10,221 nt of DNA from an uncultured bacterium (GTDB taxonomy: Bacteria; Cyanobacteriota; Vampirovibrionia; Gastranaerophilales; Gastranaerophilaceae): assembly GCA_900547585.1 (NCBI GenBank), contig URHD01000068.1, forward strand, positions 1-10,221, in the 5' to 3' direction. The stretch's first letter is position 1; every line of letters begins with the position of its first letter. Below, one piece after another: positions 1-8,322 of the stretch. The notes beneath the pieces are model-generated. The model ran no database searches and was not told where the DNA came from. It saw nothing but the letters and a program-made list of their open reading frames with translations. The position numbers were made by a program, and so were the translations under genes.

Positions 1-2
1 AG

Positions 3-134
3 TTACTTTTTACTAACCTTTCGGTGATAAGTGATAATATCTTGGACCCGGATTTAATTTCTGTCTTTGTTTCTGATGATGGAAAATATTATCAATGTGT
101 AAAAGAAGAAAGAATAATAGCAAAACGCCTTTAA
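3..134 (+). CDS. C-terminal fragment of unidentified protein, truncated by the window edge
   Basis: An open frame runs in from the left edge and ends at a TAA at 132-134, giving the last 43 residues of a protein. The tail reads like ordinary coding sequence (for example VFVSDDGKYYQCVKEE followed by a basic end, RIIAKRL). No motif identifies a family. It points toward ligA, so the two genes converge with only 36 bp between their stop codons. No clear rho-independent hairpin is visible in that gap. The other two plus-strand frames close within the first 30 bases, which supports this one. The function is unknown. Confidence 0.5.
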   Translation, partial: LLFTNLSVISDNILDPDLISVFVSDDGKYYQCVKEERIIAKRL

Positions 135-170
135 ATCCTGACAATTTGATTATGTTATATTTTCTTTTCA

Positions 171-2174
171 TTAATTTATTTCCATTCCTCCCGCAAGGCG
201 GTTAAAATCGTCTTCATTTATAATTTTAACACCTAAAGCCCTTGCTTTGTCAACTTTTGAACCCGGATTTTCTCCGACAAGCACATAATTTGTCTTTTTG
301 CTTACCGCAGAAAGGAGCTTTCCGCCGTTGTTTTTAATAATTGTTTCAAATTTGTCGCGCGTATCGCTCAAAGTCCCGGTTATAACAAAAGAAATCCCGT
401 CAAATATCGCCTGAGAAGCATCAAAAACCTCTTCCTGAGGCTCTACACCGAGTTTTTTGAGTTCTTTGAGCATTTTTTGATTGTGCTCGTTTGCAAAAAA
501 GTCCATAATCCCCGATGAAATCTTCTTGCCTACGCCCCCGACCTCCTGAATCGTTTCTTCATCGGCAGCTTTGAGGTTTTTGAAGTTCTTGAATTTTCTT
601 GCAATTACCTCTGAGGTTTCTTTTCCGACATGCCTGATGCCCAGAGCATTTAAAAATCTTGCAAATGTTGGATTTTTTGACCCCTGAATCGCTTCGTAAA
701 GGCTGTTTGCCGATTTTTCCGCAATCAAATCCAAAGAAAGCAAGTCCTCCAGCGTCAATTTGTACAAATCAGCCGGTGTTTCGACCATTCCGCGCTCAAC
801 CAGCTGCGCAATAAGGTTTGTTCCCACGCCGTCAATGTCCATGCAGTCCTTTGAAACCCAGTATTCCAACCTGCCTTTAATCTGTGCGGGACAGTAGAAC
901 GTATTCGGACAGTATAAGTTGACTTCGCCCTCTGCTTCGACAAGTTTTGTGCCGCAAAACGGGCATTTCTCCGGCGGTTTGAAGTCCAGCGGTTTTCCTG
1001 CTGCATGCTCAAGCACTGTGATAACTTTGGGGATGATTTCTGCTGCCTTTTTGATTAAAACCGTGTCACCTACGTTAATCATCAGCCGTTTTACTTCATC
1101 AAAGTTGTGCAAAGTCGCTCTGGAGACGGTCGAGCCCGAAACAAGCACCGGTTTTAGCACCGCAACCGGAGTTACAGCGCCGGTTCTGCCTACATTAACC
1201 TCTACATTTTCCACGGTAGTTGAAACTTCTTCAGGCGGGAATTTAAATGCGGTTGCCCACCTTGGAGCCCTCGAAGTGTAGCCCATTGCGTTTTCCAGGG
1301 CAAAACTGTTCACTTTTATAACAACTCCGTCGGTCGCGTAGTCGAGACTGTATCTTTCTGTATCCCAGAATTTGCAGTATTCAATGGCTTCTTCAATATT
1401 TTTGCAAATTTTATATTCAGGGTTTACATTCAGCCCCTCTTTTTTCATAAATTCAAGCATTTCAGAGTGGGAGTTGATTTTGTACGCCGAATCCTCAATT
1501 ATTCCCGCGTAAGTGAACATCGAAAGCTCTCTTTGAGCGGTGATTTCGGAATTTAGCTGACGCAGCGAGCCAGAGGCTGCATTTCTGGGATTTGCGAAAA
1601 TTTTCTCCCCCTGCTCTTTTTGTTTTTCATTCAGCCTGTCAAAAGCGCTTTTCGGCATAAAAATCTCGCCGCGTGCGTTGAATTCTTTGATTTTGTCTTT
1701 TAGTTTGTGCGGAATTGTTTTGATTTTGCGAATATTTGGGGTGATATTCTCGCCAACAACGCCGTCCCCGCGGGTTGCGCCGATTTTTAGCTCAGAATTG
1801 ACATAAGTCAATGAAACGGCAAGCCCGTCGATTTTCAACTCGCAAACCAGCTCAATCGAGGAATGATCACTGAACTGATTTTTGATTTTTTCGTACCATT
1901 TTTCCAAATCTTCGTATGAATAGGTGTTATCAAGGCTGTAGAGCCTGTTTTTATGTCTGTATTCGGTGAATCCTTTTGAAACTCCGGAACCGACTTTTAG
2001 CGTAGGGGATTCAGGGCTTTTAAACAGCGGATATTTCTTCTCCAGCTCCTGAAGTTCCTTGAAAAGCTTGTCATACTCGACATCAGAAACCAAAAGCGCA
2101 TTTTCCTCGTAATACGCTTTGTTATATTTATTTATGAGCTTTGTGAGCTCTTCTATTCTTTTTTGCACATCCAC
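171..2174 (-). CDS. ligA: NAD-dependent DNA ligase LigA
   Basis: LigA seals nicks in duplex DNA during replication and repair, using NAD+ to adenylate its active-site lysine. The reading frame is open to an ATG at 2306, but the first 44 residues encoded there do not resemble LigA and would overlap the divergent neighbour. Starting at the GTG at 2172-2174 gives 667 residues, the normal family length, and places the catalytic lysine of ELKIDG at 114 (115 in E. coli). A second in-frame GTG two codons further in (2166-2168) is also possible. Domains in order: Ia region with the paired tyrosines (about residues 1-65), nucleotidyltransferase (to about 315, with TDGVVIKVN near 281-289), OB fold, a four-cysteine zinc finger (C404, C407, C422, C428, ending CPAQ), helix-hairpin-helix repeats (about 440-580) and a C-terminal BRCT domain (about 587-665). 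No strong Shine-Dalgarno precedes the start. All catalytic features are intact. Confidence 0.97.
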   Translation of the reverse strand: MDVQKRIEELTKLINKYNKAYYEENALLVSDVEYDKLFKELQELEKKYPLFKSPESPTLKVGSGVSKGFTEYRHKNRLYSLDNTYSYEDLEKWYEKIKNQFSDHSSIELVCELKIDGLAVSLTYVNSELKIGATRGDGVVGENITPNIRKIKTIPHKLKDKIKEFNARGEIFMPKSAFDRLNEKQKEQGEKIFANPRNAASGSLRQLNSEITAQRELSMFTYAGIIEDSAYKINSHSEMLEFMKKEGLNVNPEYKICKNIEEAIEYCKFWDTERYSLDYATDGVVIKVNSFALENAMGYTSRAPRWATAFKFPPEEVSTTVENVEVNVGRTGAVTPVAVLKPVLVSGSTVSRATLHNFDEVKRLMINVGDTVLIKKAAEIIPKVITVLEHAAGKPLDFKPPEKCPFCGTKLVEAEGEVNLYCPNTFYCPAQIKGRLEYWVSKDCMDIDGVGTNLIAQLVERGMVETPADLYKLTLEDLLSLDLIAEKSANSLYEAIQGSKNPTFARFLNALGIRHVGKETSEVIARKFKNFKNLKAADEETIQEVGGVGKKISSGIMDFFANEHNQKMLKELKKLGVEPQEEVFDASQAIFDGISFVITGTLSDTRDKFETIIKNNGGKLLSAVSKKTNYVLVGENPGSKVDKARALGVKIINEDDFNRLAGGMEIN

Positions 2175-2197
2175 GGTCTTTATGCCATAATTCTCTA

Positions 2198-2227
2198 ATA
2201 ATCCATATTTTACAATAAAAAATTCAA
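2198..2227 (-). promoter_or_regulatory. Candidate ligA promoter
   Basis: On the minus strand TTGAAT (2222-2227) lies 18 bp from GATTAT (2198-2203), a moderate sigma70 match. It would give a leader of roughly 20-25 nt to the GTG start of ligA. It sits inside the 70-bp divergent intergenic region, which supports a start downstream of 2198 rather than the longer one. This is motif matching only. Confidence 0.35.
2211..2216 (+). promoter_or_regulatory. Candidate -10 box of the decarboxylase promoter
   Basis: TACAAT matches the -10 consensus at five of six positions and lies about 30 bp before the decarboxylase ATG. No convincing -35 is seen at the expected spacing. It overlaps the candidate ligA promoter on the other strand, so the two divergent genes may compete for polymerase. 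Confidence 0.25.
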
Positions 2228-2244
2228 CGGAACCATGTTTTAAT

Positions 2245-3588
2245 ATGAGTCTTCTGGAGCAAATAAAAAACTTTAAAAACAAGAAAAAATCCCTGCTTTT
2301 CACCACTCCGTCACATGCTCAGGGCGGGTTTGTTGATTCGGATTCAAAGGAATTTCTGGGTAAAAAGGTTTTTGAATGCGATTTTTCGGAAATTGAGGGG
2401 TTTGATAACCTCAGGCACCCTGAAAATACGCTAAAAACGCTTCTTTCCCGTTTAACGGCGATTTACGGTTCAAAACAAACCTTTATACTCACAAACGGCT
2501 CCAGCTCGGGCATTTTAGCTGCAATGCTCTCCGTTTTAAAGGACAATGACAGGGTAATTATTGCAAGAAACTGCCACATTAGTGTTACAAACGGGCTTAT
2601 TTTGACAGGTGCGGTTCCTGTATGGGTTTTGCCGGAATATGATAAAAAATGGGGCGTTTTTAATGCGATTAGTCCGGATTCGGTTCAAAAAGCTATCGAA
2701 AATAATCCGGACGCAAAAGCTGTAATCCTTACATCGCCGACTTATGAGGGGATTTTTTCTGATATTGAAGAAATTGCAAAAATCACGCACAAGGCGGGCA
2801 TGAAATTGATTGTTGATGAGGCGCACGGCGCGCTTTTGCCGTTCGGAAGCTACAAAACCCGTCCGGCAATCGAATCAGGAGCGGATATTTCCGTCCAATC
2901 GCTGCACAAAACAGCCGGAGCGCTTACTCCTGCAGCTGTTTTGCATATAGGGGAAAACAGTGCAATTTCACCTGAAACCGTTCAAAATGCGCTAAATCTA
3001 ATAAATACAACCTCTCCACCCTATCCGATAATGCTTTCTGTTGAAAATACCGTAAAATATCTCGCCTCAAATGAGGGTAAAAAGGCAATAAACGACCTGC
3101 AAAACAGTATTTTTGAGCTGACTAAAGGGCTTTCTGATGATTTTGAGGTTTTTTGCGGAAATAATGACCCGACGAAAATACTTTTCCGTGCTAAACACGC
3201 AAATGCTGCCCGAATTGCCGAATATTTGAACAACGAATGCGCCATTGAGGAAGAATTCACCAATGGCAAGGCTTTGCTGTTCATTACGGGCATTGGAACA
3301 ACTTCTGAAAAATTGGAAACCTTATTCAATGTTTTAAAACACCTAAAACCCTCGCAAGAAGCAGATGAAGATGATTTTTATACAAATTACAGGCTCCCTG
3401 AATACGTTATGCGCCCGAAAGACGCTTTTTATGCACAAAAAATGCGGATTTGTGCAACAAACGCCGCCGGAAAAATCACTGCCGAACCGGTATTGAATTA
3501 TCCGCCCGGAATTCCGGTTCTTGTGCCGGGCGAGCGGATTTGTCCGCAGATTTCTGACTTTTCGGAGAAAATAAGTGTAGTTGTGTAA
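2245..3588 (+). CDS. Orn/Lys/Arg decarboxylase family protein (short form, PLP-dependent)
   Basis: A fold-type I PLP enzyme of 447 residues in the family that decarboxylates arginine, lysine or ornithine to make polyamines or their precursors (agmatine, cadaverine, putrescine). Visible landmarks are TNGSSSG at 83-89 (cofactor phosphate region), H111 in RNCHIS (expected to stack on the PLP ring), SPTYEGI at 164-170, D191 and H194 in VDEAHGA (D191 binds the pyridine nitrogen) and K222 in SVQSLHK (Schiff-base lysine). The C-terminal domain has the family signature MRPKDAFYA (389-397) and YPPGIPVLVPGE (419-430). It lacks the N-terminal wing domain of the large inducible enterobacterial enzymes and is closest in size to Bacillus SpeA/YaaO. 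The substrate cannot be assigned from sequence. An upstream ATG at 2235 stops after two codons. The ribosome site is weak (GGAA at 2229-2232). It is divergent from ligA, with no visible functional link. Confidence 0.9.
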   Translation: MSLLEQIKNFKNKKKSLLFTTPSHAQGGFVDSDSKEFLGKKVFECDFSEIEGFDNLRHPENTLKTLLSRLTAIYGSKQTFILTNGSSSGILAAMLSVLKDNDRVIIARNCHISVTNGLILTGAVPVWVLPEYDKKWGVFNAISPDSVQKAIENNPDAKAVILTSPTYEGIFSDIEEIAKITHKAGMKLIVDEAHGALLPFGSYKTRPAIESGADISVQSLHKTAGALTPAAVLHIGENSAISPETVQNALNLINTTSPPYPIMLSVENTVKYLASNEGKKAINDLQNSIFELTKGLSDDFEVFCGNNDPTKILFRAKHANAARIAEYLNNECAIEEEFTNGKALLFITGIGTTSEKLETLFNVLKHLKPSQEADEDDFYTNYRLPEYVMRPKDAFYAQKMRICATNAAGKITAEPVLNYPPGIPVLVPGERICPQISDFSEKISVVV

Positions 3589-3613
3589 AAATTTATTTAT
3601 TTTTTTAAGAATT

Positions 3614-3643
3614 TTGACAATTTTTTTCTTTCAGCTGCTTTAA
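3614..3643 (+). promoter_or_regulatory. Candidate promoter for the metallopeptidase gene, with 12-bp palindrome
   Basis: A perfect -35 hexamer TTGACA (3614-3619) is followed 18 bp later by a poor -10 (CTTTAA, 3638-3643). The -10 lies within a perfect 12-bp palindrome, TGCTTTAAAGCA (3636-3647), which could be a small operator or chance. A T-rich stretch just after the decarboxylase stop (3589-3606) precedes it, with no strong terminator stem. A ribosome site AGGA (3650-3653) lies 6 nt before the ATG at 3660. Confidence 0.3.
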
Positions 3644-3659
3644 AGCATCAGGAACAACC

Positions 3660-4478
3660 ATGATAAACCAGATTAATTACACAAATCCATATAATTTTGC
3701 GCCAATGCAGTCTTTTGATACCCGTCAATTCTATTTTCCGGAGTATTATGAGCCCGTGCGCGCACCGCAAAGAGAGGAAAATCCCGTAAAAACCCTGGGC
3801 ATGGCAGCTTTGCTGCAAGGGATTGCTGTTTTTTTGAATAAAGCTTCAAAATGGTGTTCTTATAAATTGCAGCAGGGAAAAGAGTTTACAACGGCTGAAA
3901 ATGTCCAAAAAATTGCAAAAGAAATGGTCAAAAAGAACAATCTCGATGTGAAAGTCGGGTTTGTAACGCCGAAAAATGCCGCTTCTTACGCAGCACAATA
4001 CGGCGGTGCAGCTGAATTTGAGGCTGTTGCAAAAGGTCAAAACGCGTTCTTTTCAGCAGGACATAAACTTGCTGTTGCTCCAAAATCCAAACCCTCCTTG
4101 ATTCTTCACGAGCTCGGGCATGCTGTTAATGCAACAAAGGGTAAATTTATGCGCTTTTTGCAGAATTCACGCGGTTATGCAATGGCTGCACCAACGGCAT
4201 TGCTGCTTTTGAGCTCAATGTTCCCTAAAAAAGAGGGAGAAAATCAGAATTTCATCCAGAAAAACGCCGGAATCCTCGGTTTTGCCGCTTATCTTCCCAC
4301 AATTATTGAGGAGGGAATTGCCTCCCTGCGCGGCGTGAAAGCTGCGAGAAATGTTCTCGGAAAAACTGCCAATCTTGCGCCTTTGAAGCGAAATTATTTG
4401 TTTGCGCTCTGCACTTATATCCTCGCAGGCGTCGGTCTTGGCGTTGCGGCAAAGGAAACGATAATACGCGAGTCTTAA
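3660..4478 (+). CDS. Predicted membrane-associated zinc metallopeptidase (HExxH)
   Basis: A 272-residue protein with a zinc-metallopeptidase motif HELGH (H150, E151, H154), preceded by hydrophobic SLIL and followed by AVNATKG. Three hydrophobic segments follow, at about 174-188, 203-216 and 245-263. Between the second and third is IIEEGIASLRGVKAAR (215-230), whose E217 or E218 is a good candidate third zinc ligand. This order (HExxH, membrane segments, then a glutamate in an E-x-x-A-S-x-R-like stretch) resembles the neutral zinc metallopeptidase (YugP/Zn_peptidase_2) group and more loosely M48 proteases. No close family member is recognised. The first 40 residues are Asn-, Tyr- and Pro-rich and look disordered; a weak hydrophobic stretch lies at 46-59. 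It probably acts at the inner membrane. The start is supported by AGGA 6 nt upstream. The neighbours give no clue to substrate. An alternative is a catalytically inactive homologue. Confidence 0.6.
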   Translation: MINQINYTNPYNFAPMQSFDTRQFYFPEYYEPVRAPQREENPVKTLGMAALLQGIAVFLNKASKWCSYKLQQGKEFTTAENVQKIAKEMVKKNNLDVKVGFVTPKNAASYAAQYGGAAEFEAVAKGQNAFFSAGHKLAVAPKSKPSLILHELGHAVNATKGKFMRFLQNSRGYAMAAPTALLLLSSMFPKKEGENQNFIQKNAGILGFAAYLPTIIEEGIASLRGVKAARNVLGKTANLAPLKRNYLFALCTYILAGVGLGVAAKETIIRES

Positions 4479-4514
4479 AAAGCCTTAATATCCGCGATTT
4501 AAACCCTGCTTGCA

Positions 4515-4534
4515 TGCTATAATTTAAGCGGAGG
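4515..4534 (+). promoter_or_regulatory. Extended -10 promoter and Shine-Dalgarno of the helicase-nuclease operon
   Basis: TGCTATAAT (4515-4523) is a consensus -10 hexamer with the TGn extension; no clear -35 is present. A strong Shine-Dalgarno GGAGG (4530-4534) sits 5 nt before the ATG at 4540. If transcription starts about 7 nt after the -10, the leader is only about 10 nt and the Shine-Dalgarno is at its extreme 5' end. The nearby ATG at 4536 is out of frame and too close to GGAGG. Confidence 0.6.
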
Positions 4535-4539
4535 TATGG

Positions 4540-7500
4540 ATGCTGATTTTTGGCACTTCAAAAAGCAAAAAAACTGATTTGCTTGTTGAAAAATATTCAG
4601 AGCTAATCGCGCAGGGCGTAAGGGCTTGCGATATTCTTGTGCTGGTTCAAAATTCCTACAAAAAATCCCGTTTTCTGGACGCTGTTCTTGCGGATGAAAA
4701 AGTCGATTTTCTGGAAAACCCTAAAATATATACGTTTTTCGGGCTTGCGTATGCTGCTGTTCCTGAGAATTGGGCATTCGTAGAGGAAAACCTGAAAAAC
4801 GGCCCCTCCGTTCTTTTGCCTAACCAGTGCGGACTGGAGGTTTCGGAACTTTTCATGAAAGCGGCAATAAAGGAAACAGGATTTGCGGATTACAACTCCA
4901 AAATCAACCTGCTCCATCAGCTTTTTCGCCGAAATTCCCTGATAGTGCAAAATGCACTGACCCCTCAGGATGTTGCGGAGCGTTCAGGAGTGCAGGATGA
5001 GGCTTTCGGGGAGGATGCGGGCAGGGCACTTGAGCTTTTTAAGAAAAAATCCGCGCAGTACAGGGCTTTTGACTACCTCGGGCAGCTGAATATCTTTAAT
5101 TTTATCTACAAAAATACGGATTATTTTAAAAATATCAAATACGTGTTCCTTGATGATGGTGATGAGATAACGAATGCGGAATTTGAGTTTTTAAAGCATC
5201 TAAAACCGCAAATAACGGAGTTTTTCATTGCTCTTGACCCTGACGGCGTTTCGCGTGCCGGATTTTTGAACGGAGATTTCGCCATGCCGCAAAAATTGGA
5301 GGCGCTTACCGGTGAAAAACCTTTGATTTTGGAAAAAATCGGGTTTAAACCGGTTAATTCAGCGATTTCTTCTTGTACAATGCGGCTTGAGATGATAAAT
5401 TCTGCGGTGCAAAAGGCTGCTGAGCTCTTGAAAAGCGGGGTGAAAGCTTCTGAAATCGTTTTTGTTGCACCTGTGATTGATACGTCTTTGAAGTTTGTTT
5501 TAAAAGAAAATTTTGGCGAAAATTCCCTGCAATTCATTTCCGGCAGCGAAAAACTTGTCGATAATCCGCTTGTTGCTTCAATAATAACGCTTTTGAAGAT
5601 TGCCAGCTGTGATTATGCTCCGGACGCAAGAGAATTGACCGCTTTAATCCGGATTTTGTTGCAAATTCCGGTAAAATATTGCCTGCCAATTGTTGAGGAC
5701 TATAAAAACAGCGGGAAAATTTCCTTTGAGCGCTTCAAAAAGCTGGCAATTTCGGACTTTTATAAAGAAAAAATCGACAATTTTGAAAAACTTCTAAAAA
5801 AAATCGATGGCGCGGACGGCTTTTTGCATGAAAAAGCCGTTATCGCTTTTAACGCCATTTTTGACAGGCGTTTTGCAGCATCGCTGGAGAAAATTAACTT
5901 TTTCGTAAAGCAGCTGGCTGATTTTGAGGCTGTTTTCGGGGAACTCACCCCTGAGATGAAAAAAGTTGTTCTTACGCAGCTGGAAAACTCGATTATTTCT
6001 GAAAATCCGCCTAATTCTCTCGAGGTCGAGGAGGAAAAAATCATTGTTTCTACCGCACAAAAGATTATTGACCTCGGAATCGAACGAAAACATGCGTTCT
6101 GGCTTGATGTAACCTCGGGCGAGTGGGTGCGTGAGGACACGGGCACGATTTATAATGCATGGGTTTTTCAAAAATCGCGAAAAGCAGAGCCTTTTACCTA
6201 TGAAGAAAGTCTGAAACTCTCACAGGAAAAGACAAAACGCCAGATTCGCAAGCTGGAGCTGCTTTTTGAAAATATTTATGCCTATGCGAGCCTTTTTGAC
6301 CGCGAAAGCCTTGAAAATACAGGCGGAATCCAAGAATATTTCATTAATCAGGCAAAATCCGGTGAAATTACTTTTGAATTTACGCCCAGAGAAGACCAGA
6401 AGCCTGTTCTGGATTACAAAAATGGAAAAATGGCGGTTTCTGCGGTTCCGGGTGCGGGAAAAACTACGATTTTGCTGGCTCTTGTAATAAAACTGCTTCA
6501 AAACGCCGTAAAGCCTGAAAATATCTTTGTTTTGACTTATATGGATTCAGCGGCGAGGAATTTTAAGGAGAGAATTAAAAAAATCTGCCCGAATCTCAAT
6601 GCAATGCCCAATATTTCAACAATTCACGGGCTTGCGCTCAGGATTTTGAAGGAAAATTCGAATTCTGTAAAGGTCGGGCTCGAAAGGGATTTTGAAGTTT
6701 GTGATGATGAGAAAAGGTCGCAGATTCTTCATCGTCTTTTTGCAAAATATAACCTTGAAAACTCCGAATTTGACCGTTATGACAGAGCGATTTCCGCTTT
6801 GAAGCTTTCTTGCTTTGACAAACTTAAAAAGCCCGCAACCCGTGAAGCTGCTGCCTTTTTGAGGTTTTATAAGCTTTATAATTCGGCATTGAGGGCAAAA
6901 AATTTGATTGATTATGACGATATGCTTGTTTATTCGGTCAAAATTCTCGAGAAAAACCCGGAAATAGCTGCTTTTTATGCTGATTTATGCGGGTACATAA
7001 TCGAAGATGAGGCGCAGGATTCCTCTTTTATCCAGCAAAAATTGATAAACCTACTTGCGCAAAAACACGGAAACATAATACGTTGCGGCGATTTGAACCA
7101 GTCAATCACCTCAACGTTCACAAATGCTGATCGTGAGGGATTTGAAAAATTCATAAACGAATCAAAAAGTGTCAAAATGTCCTCGTCGCAGCGCTGCAAT
7201 AACGCGATTTTCGGGTTGGCAAACAAGCTTATCGACTATGCAAAGGGCGATTCTGACCTGAAAAATGCGTTTTTTGATATAAAAATGCAGGAGGTTAAAG
7301 GTGCCAACCCGAAAAGTGAAAAACCACTCAATGTAAGGATTTATGAGGATTACAAAGAGGAACGGGAGGCGATTATTTCAGCGCTGAGGGCGATTTTTTC
7401 TGAAAATAAAGACGCAAAAACCGCGATTCTTGTACGAAACAACTTCCAAATAGGTGAATACGAGCAATTCCTTGCCGGTTACGGCTTTACCGTGATTACA

Positions 7501-8322
7501 CGGAGCGATTATCTCGGGAGACAGCCGGTTTTCAATCTTTTGCTCGCGCTTTTGGGTTTTTGTGAACATCCCTGGCGCAATGATACGGTTCTTGAGTTTA
7601 TGAAAACACTTTCTTTTCAAAAACTCTCGATGTTTACAGAAAACGATTTTGAGTACATTGAAAAACTTAAAATTCCCTTTATTCTTGCGCAATCTGATGA
7701 TTTGCCATCAAAAAAACTCGCCCAGCTGCTCTGGGACTTGAATTACTGGCTTGAAAATTCATTTTTGAATGTCGAGGATTTCGCGATTAAAGCGGGAAAT
7801 TACTATTATTCAACACAGGTTGAGCTGTCCAATCTGCATATCATTGCTTCGTATTTTAAGCGTTTGAGCCTTGAATATAAAACAAATCTTTATGAAAAAC
7901 TTGTTGAATTGGCGAAAAAACCGGCTGCGTGCAAGCTTTTTGCTGAAGATTCCACGCAAAATGCGCAGGGACAGGTCAGTATCATGACTTTTCACAAATC
8001 AAAGGGTGATGAGTTTGATTTTGTGTTTATTCCCGGGCTTTGCGAGGAAACTTTGCCGCTTGTCAGGGAAAATTATAAGGTTAACGGTGATTTGCGCTTC
8101 ATTGAACACATAAAAGCGCTAAATCCCGCCTACACGCCCAAGGACGAAAACGAATTGCAAATCAGGCAGATTGAGGAGAATTTCAGGTTAATGTATGTGG
8201 CGCTGACAAGGGCGAAAAAAGGGCTTTTTATCAGCTGTGCAAGGAAATACAAGAAATATTCAAAGGTCAAAAGCGTTTCTGTTTCGACGTTGTTTGATGA
8301 TTTTCTGGGGGGCGCGCAATGA
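4540..8322 (+). CDS. UvrD-type (SF1A) helicase with tandem cores: degenerate N-terminal, active C-terminal
   Basis: A 1260-residue protein. The C-terminal half (from about 612) has a complete SF1A helicase set: Q motif FTPREDQ (Q620), Walker A VPGAGKTT (636-643), Ia FVLTYMDSAA (663-672), Ic STIHGLA (693-699), Walker B EDEAQD (822-827), motif III CGDLNQSI (849-856), motif IV SSSQRC (881-886), motif V MTFHKSKGDEFD (1149-1160) and motif VI YVALTRAK (1219-1226). The N-terminal half follows the same order in degraded form: FGTSKSKKT (4-12, Walker A with the last Gly replaced by Lys), DILVLVQNSYKK (31-42, Ia), YTFFGLAYAA (64-73, Ic), VFLDDGDEIT (202-211, Walker B lacking E and Q), ALDPDGVS (231-238, motif III without the Gln) and VSTAQKIIDLGIE (503-515, motif V). 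This is the logic of AddB or other dead helicase subunits, here fused to the active motor. No nuclease domain is present in this chain; the overlapping downstream gene supplies one. The likely role is ATP-driven duplex unwinding in recombinational repair of double-strand ends. Family assignment is certain, the AddAB-like role is inferred. Confidence 0.92.
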   Translation: MLIFGTSKSKKTDLLVEKYSELIAQGVRACDILVLVQNSYKKSRFLDAVLADEKVDFLENPKIYTFFGLAYAAVPENWAFVEENLKNGPSVLLPNQCGLEVSELFMKAAIKETGFADYNSKINLLHQLFRRNSLIVQNALTPQDVAERSGVQDEAFGEDAGRALELFKKKSAQYRAFDYLGQLNIFNFIYKNTDYFKNIKYVFLDDGDEITNAEFEFLKHLKPQITEFFIALDPDGVSRAGFLNGDFAMPQKLEALTGEKPLILEKIGFKPVNSAISSCTMRLEMINSAVQKAAELLKSGVKASEIVFVAPVIDTSLKFVLKENFGENSLQFISGSEKLVDNPLVASIITLLKIASCDYAPDARELTALIRILLQIPVKYCLPIVEDYKNSGKISFERFKKLAISDFYKEKIDNFEKLLKKIDGADGFLHEKAVIAFNAIFDRRFAASLEKINFFVKQLADFEAVFGELTPEMKKVVLTQLENSIISENPPNSLEVEEEKIIVSTAQKIIDLGIERKHAFWLDVTSGEWVREDTGTIYNAWVFQKSRKAEPFTYEESLKLSQEKTKRQIRKLELLFENIYAYASLFDRESLENTGGIQEYFINQAKSGEITFEFTPREDQKPVLDYKNGKMAVSAVPGAGKTTILLALVIKLLQNAVKPENIFVLTYMDSAARNFKERIKKICPNLNAMPNISTIHGLALRILKENSNSVKVGLERDFEVCDDEKRSQILHRLFAKYNLENSEFDRYDRAISALKLSCFDKLKKPATREAAAFLRFYKLYNSALRAKNLIDYDDMLVYSVKILEKNPEIAAFYADLCGYIIEDEAQDSSFIQQKLINLLAQKHGNIIRCGDLNQSITSTFTNADREGFEKFINESKSVKMSSSQRCNNAIFGLANKLIDYAKGDSDLKNAFFDIKMQEVKGANPKSEKPLNVRIYEDYKEEREAIISALRAIFSENKDAKTAILVRNNFQIGEYEQFLAGYGFTVITRSDYLGRQPVFNLLLALLGFCEHPWRNDTVLEFMKTLSFQKLSMFTENDFEYIEKLKIPFILAQSDDLPSKKLAQLLWDLNYWLENSFLNVEDFAIKAGNYYYSTQVELSNLHIIASYFKRLSLEYKTNLYEKLVELAKKPAACKLFAEDSTQNAQGQVSIMTFHKSKGDEFDFVFIPGLCEETLPLVRENYKVNGDLRFIEHIKALNPAYTPKDENELQIRQIEENFRLMYVALTRAKKGLFISCARKYKKYSKVKSVSVSTLFDDFLGGAQ
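8307..8312 (+). promoter_or_regulatory. Shine-Dalgarno of the nuclease gene, inside the helicase gene
   Basis: A GGGGGG run lies 6 nt before the nuclease ATG at 8319, within the last codons of the helicase (encoding LGG). The start overlaps the helicase stop as ATGA, so translation of the two genes is probably coupled. Confidence 0.45.

Noticed and set aside
919..1281. 120-residue plus-strand open frame within ligA
   Set aside because: It is antisense to the OB and zinc-finger region of ligA, has no recognisable domain, and ligA is intact there; it is a coding shadow.
2175..2306. 44-residue N-terminal extension of LigA from the ATG at 2306
   Set aside because: It overlaps the divergent decarboxylase start, is unlike any LigA N-terminus, and the GTG at 2174 places the catalytic lysine at 114 and gives the normal family length.
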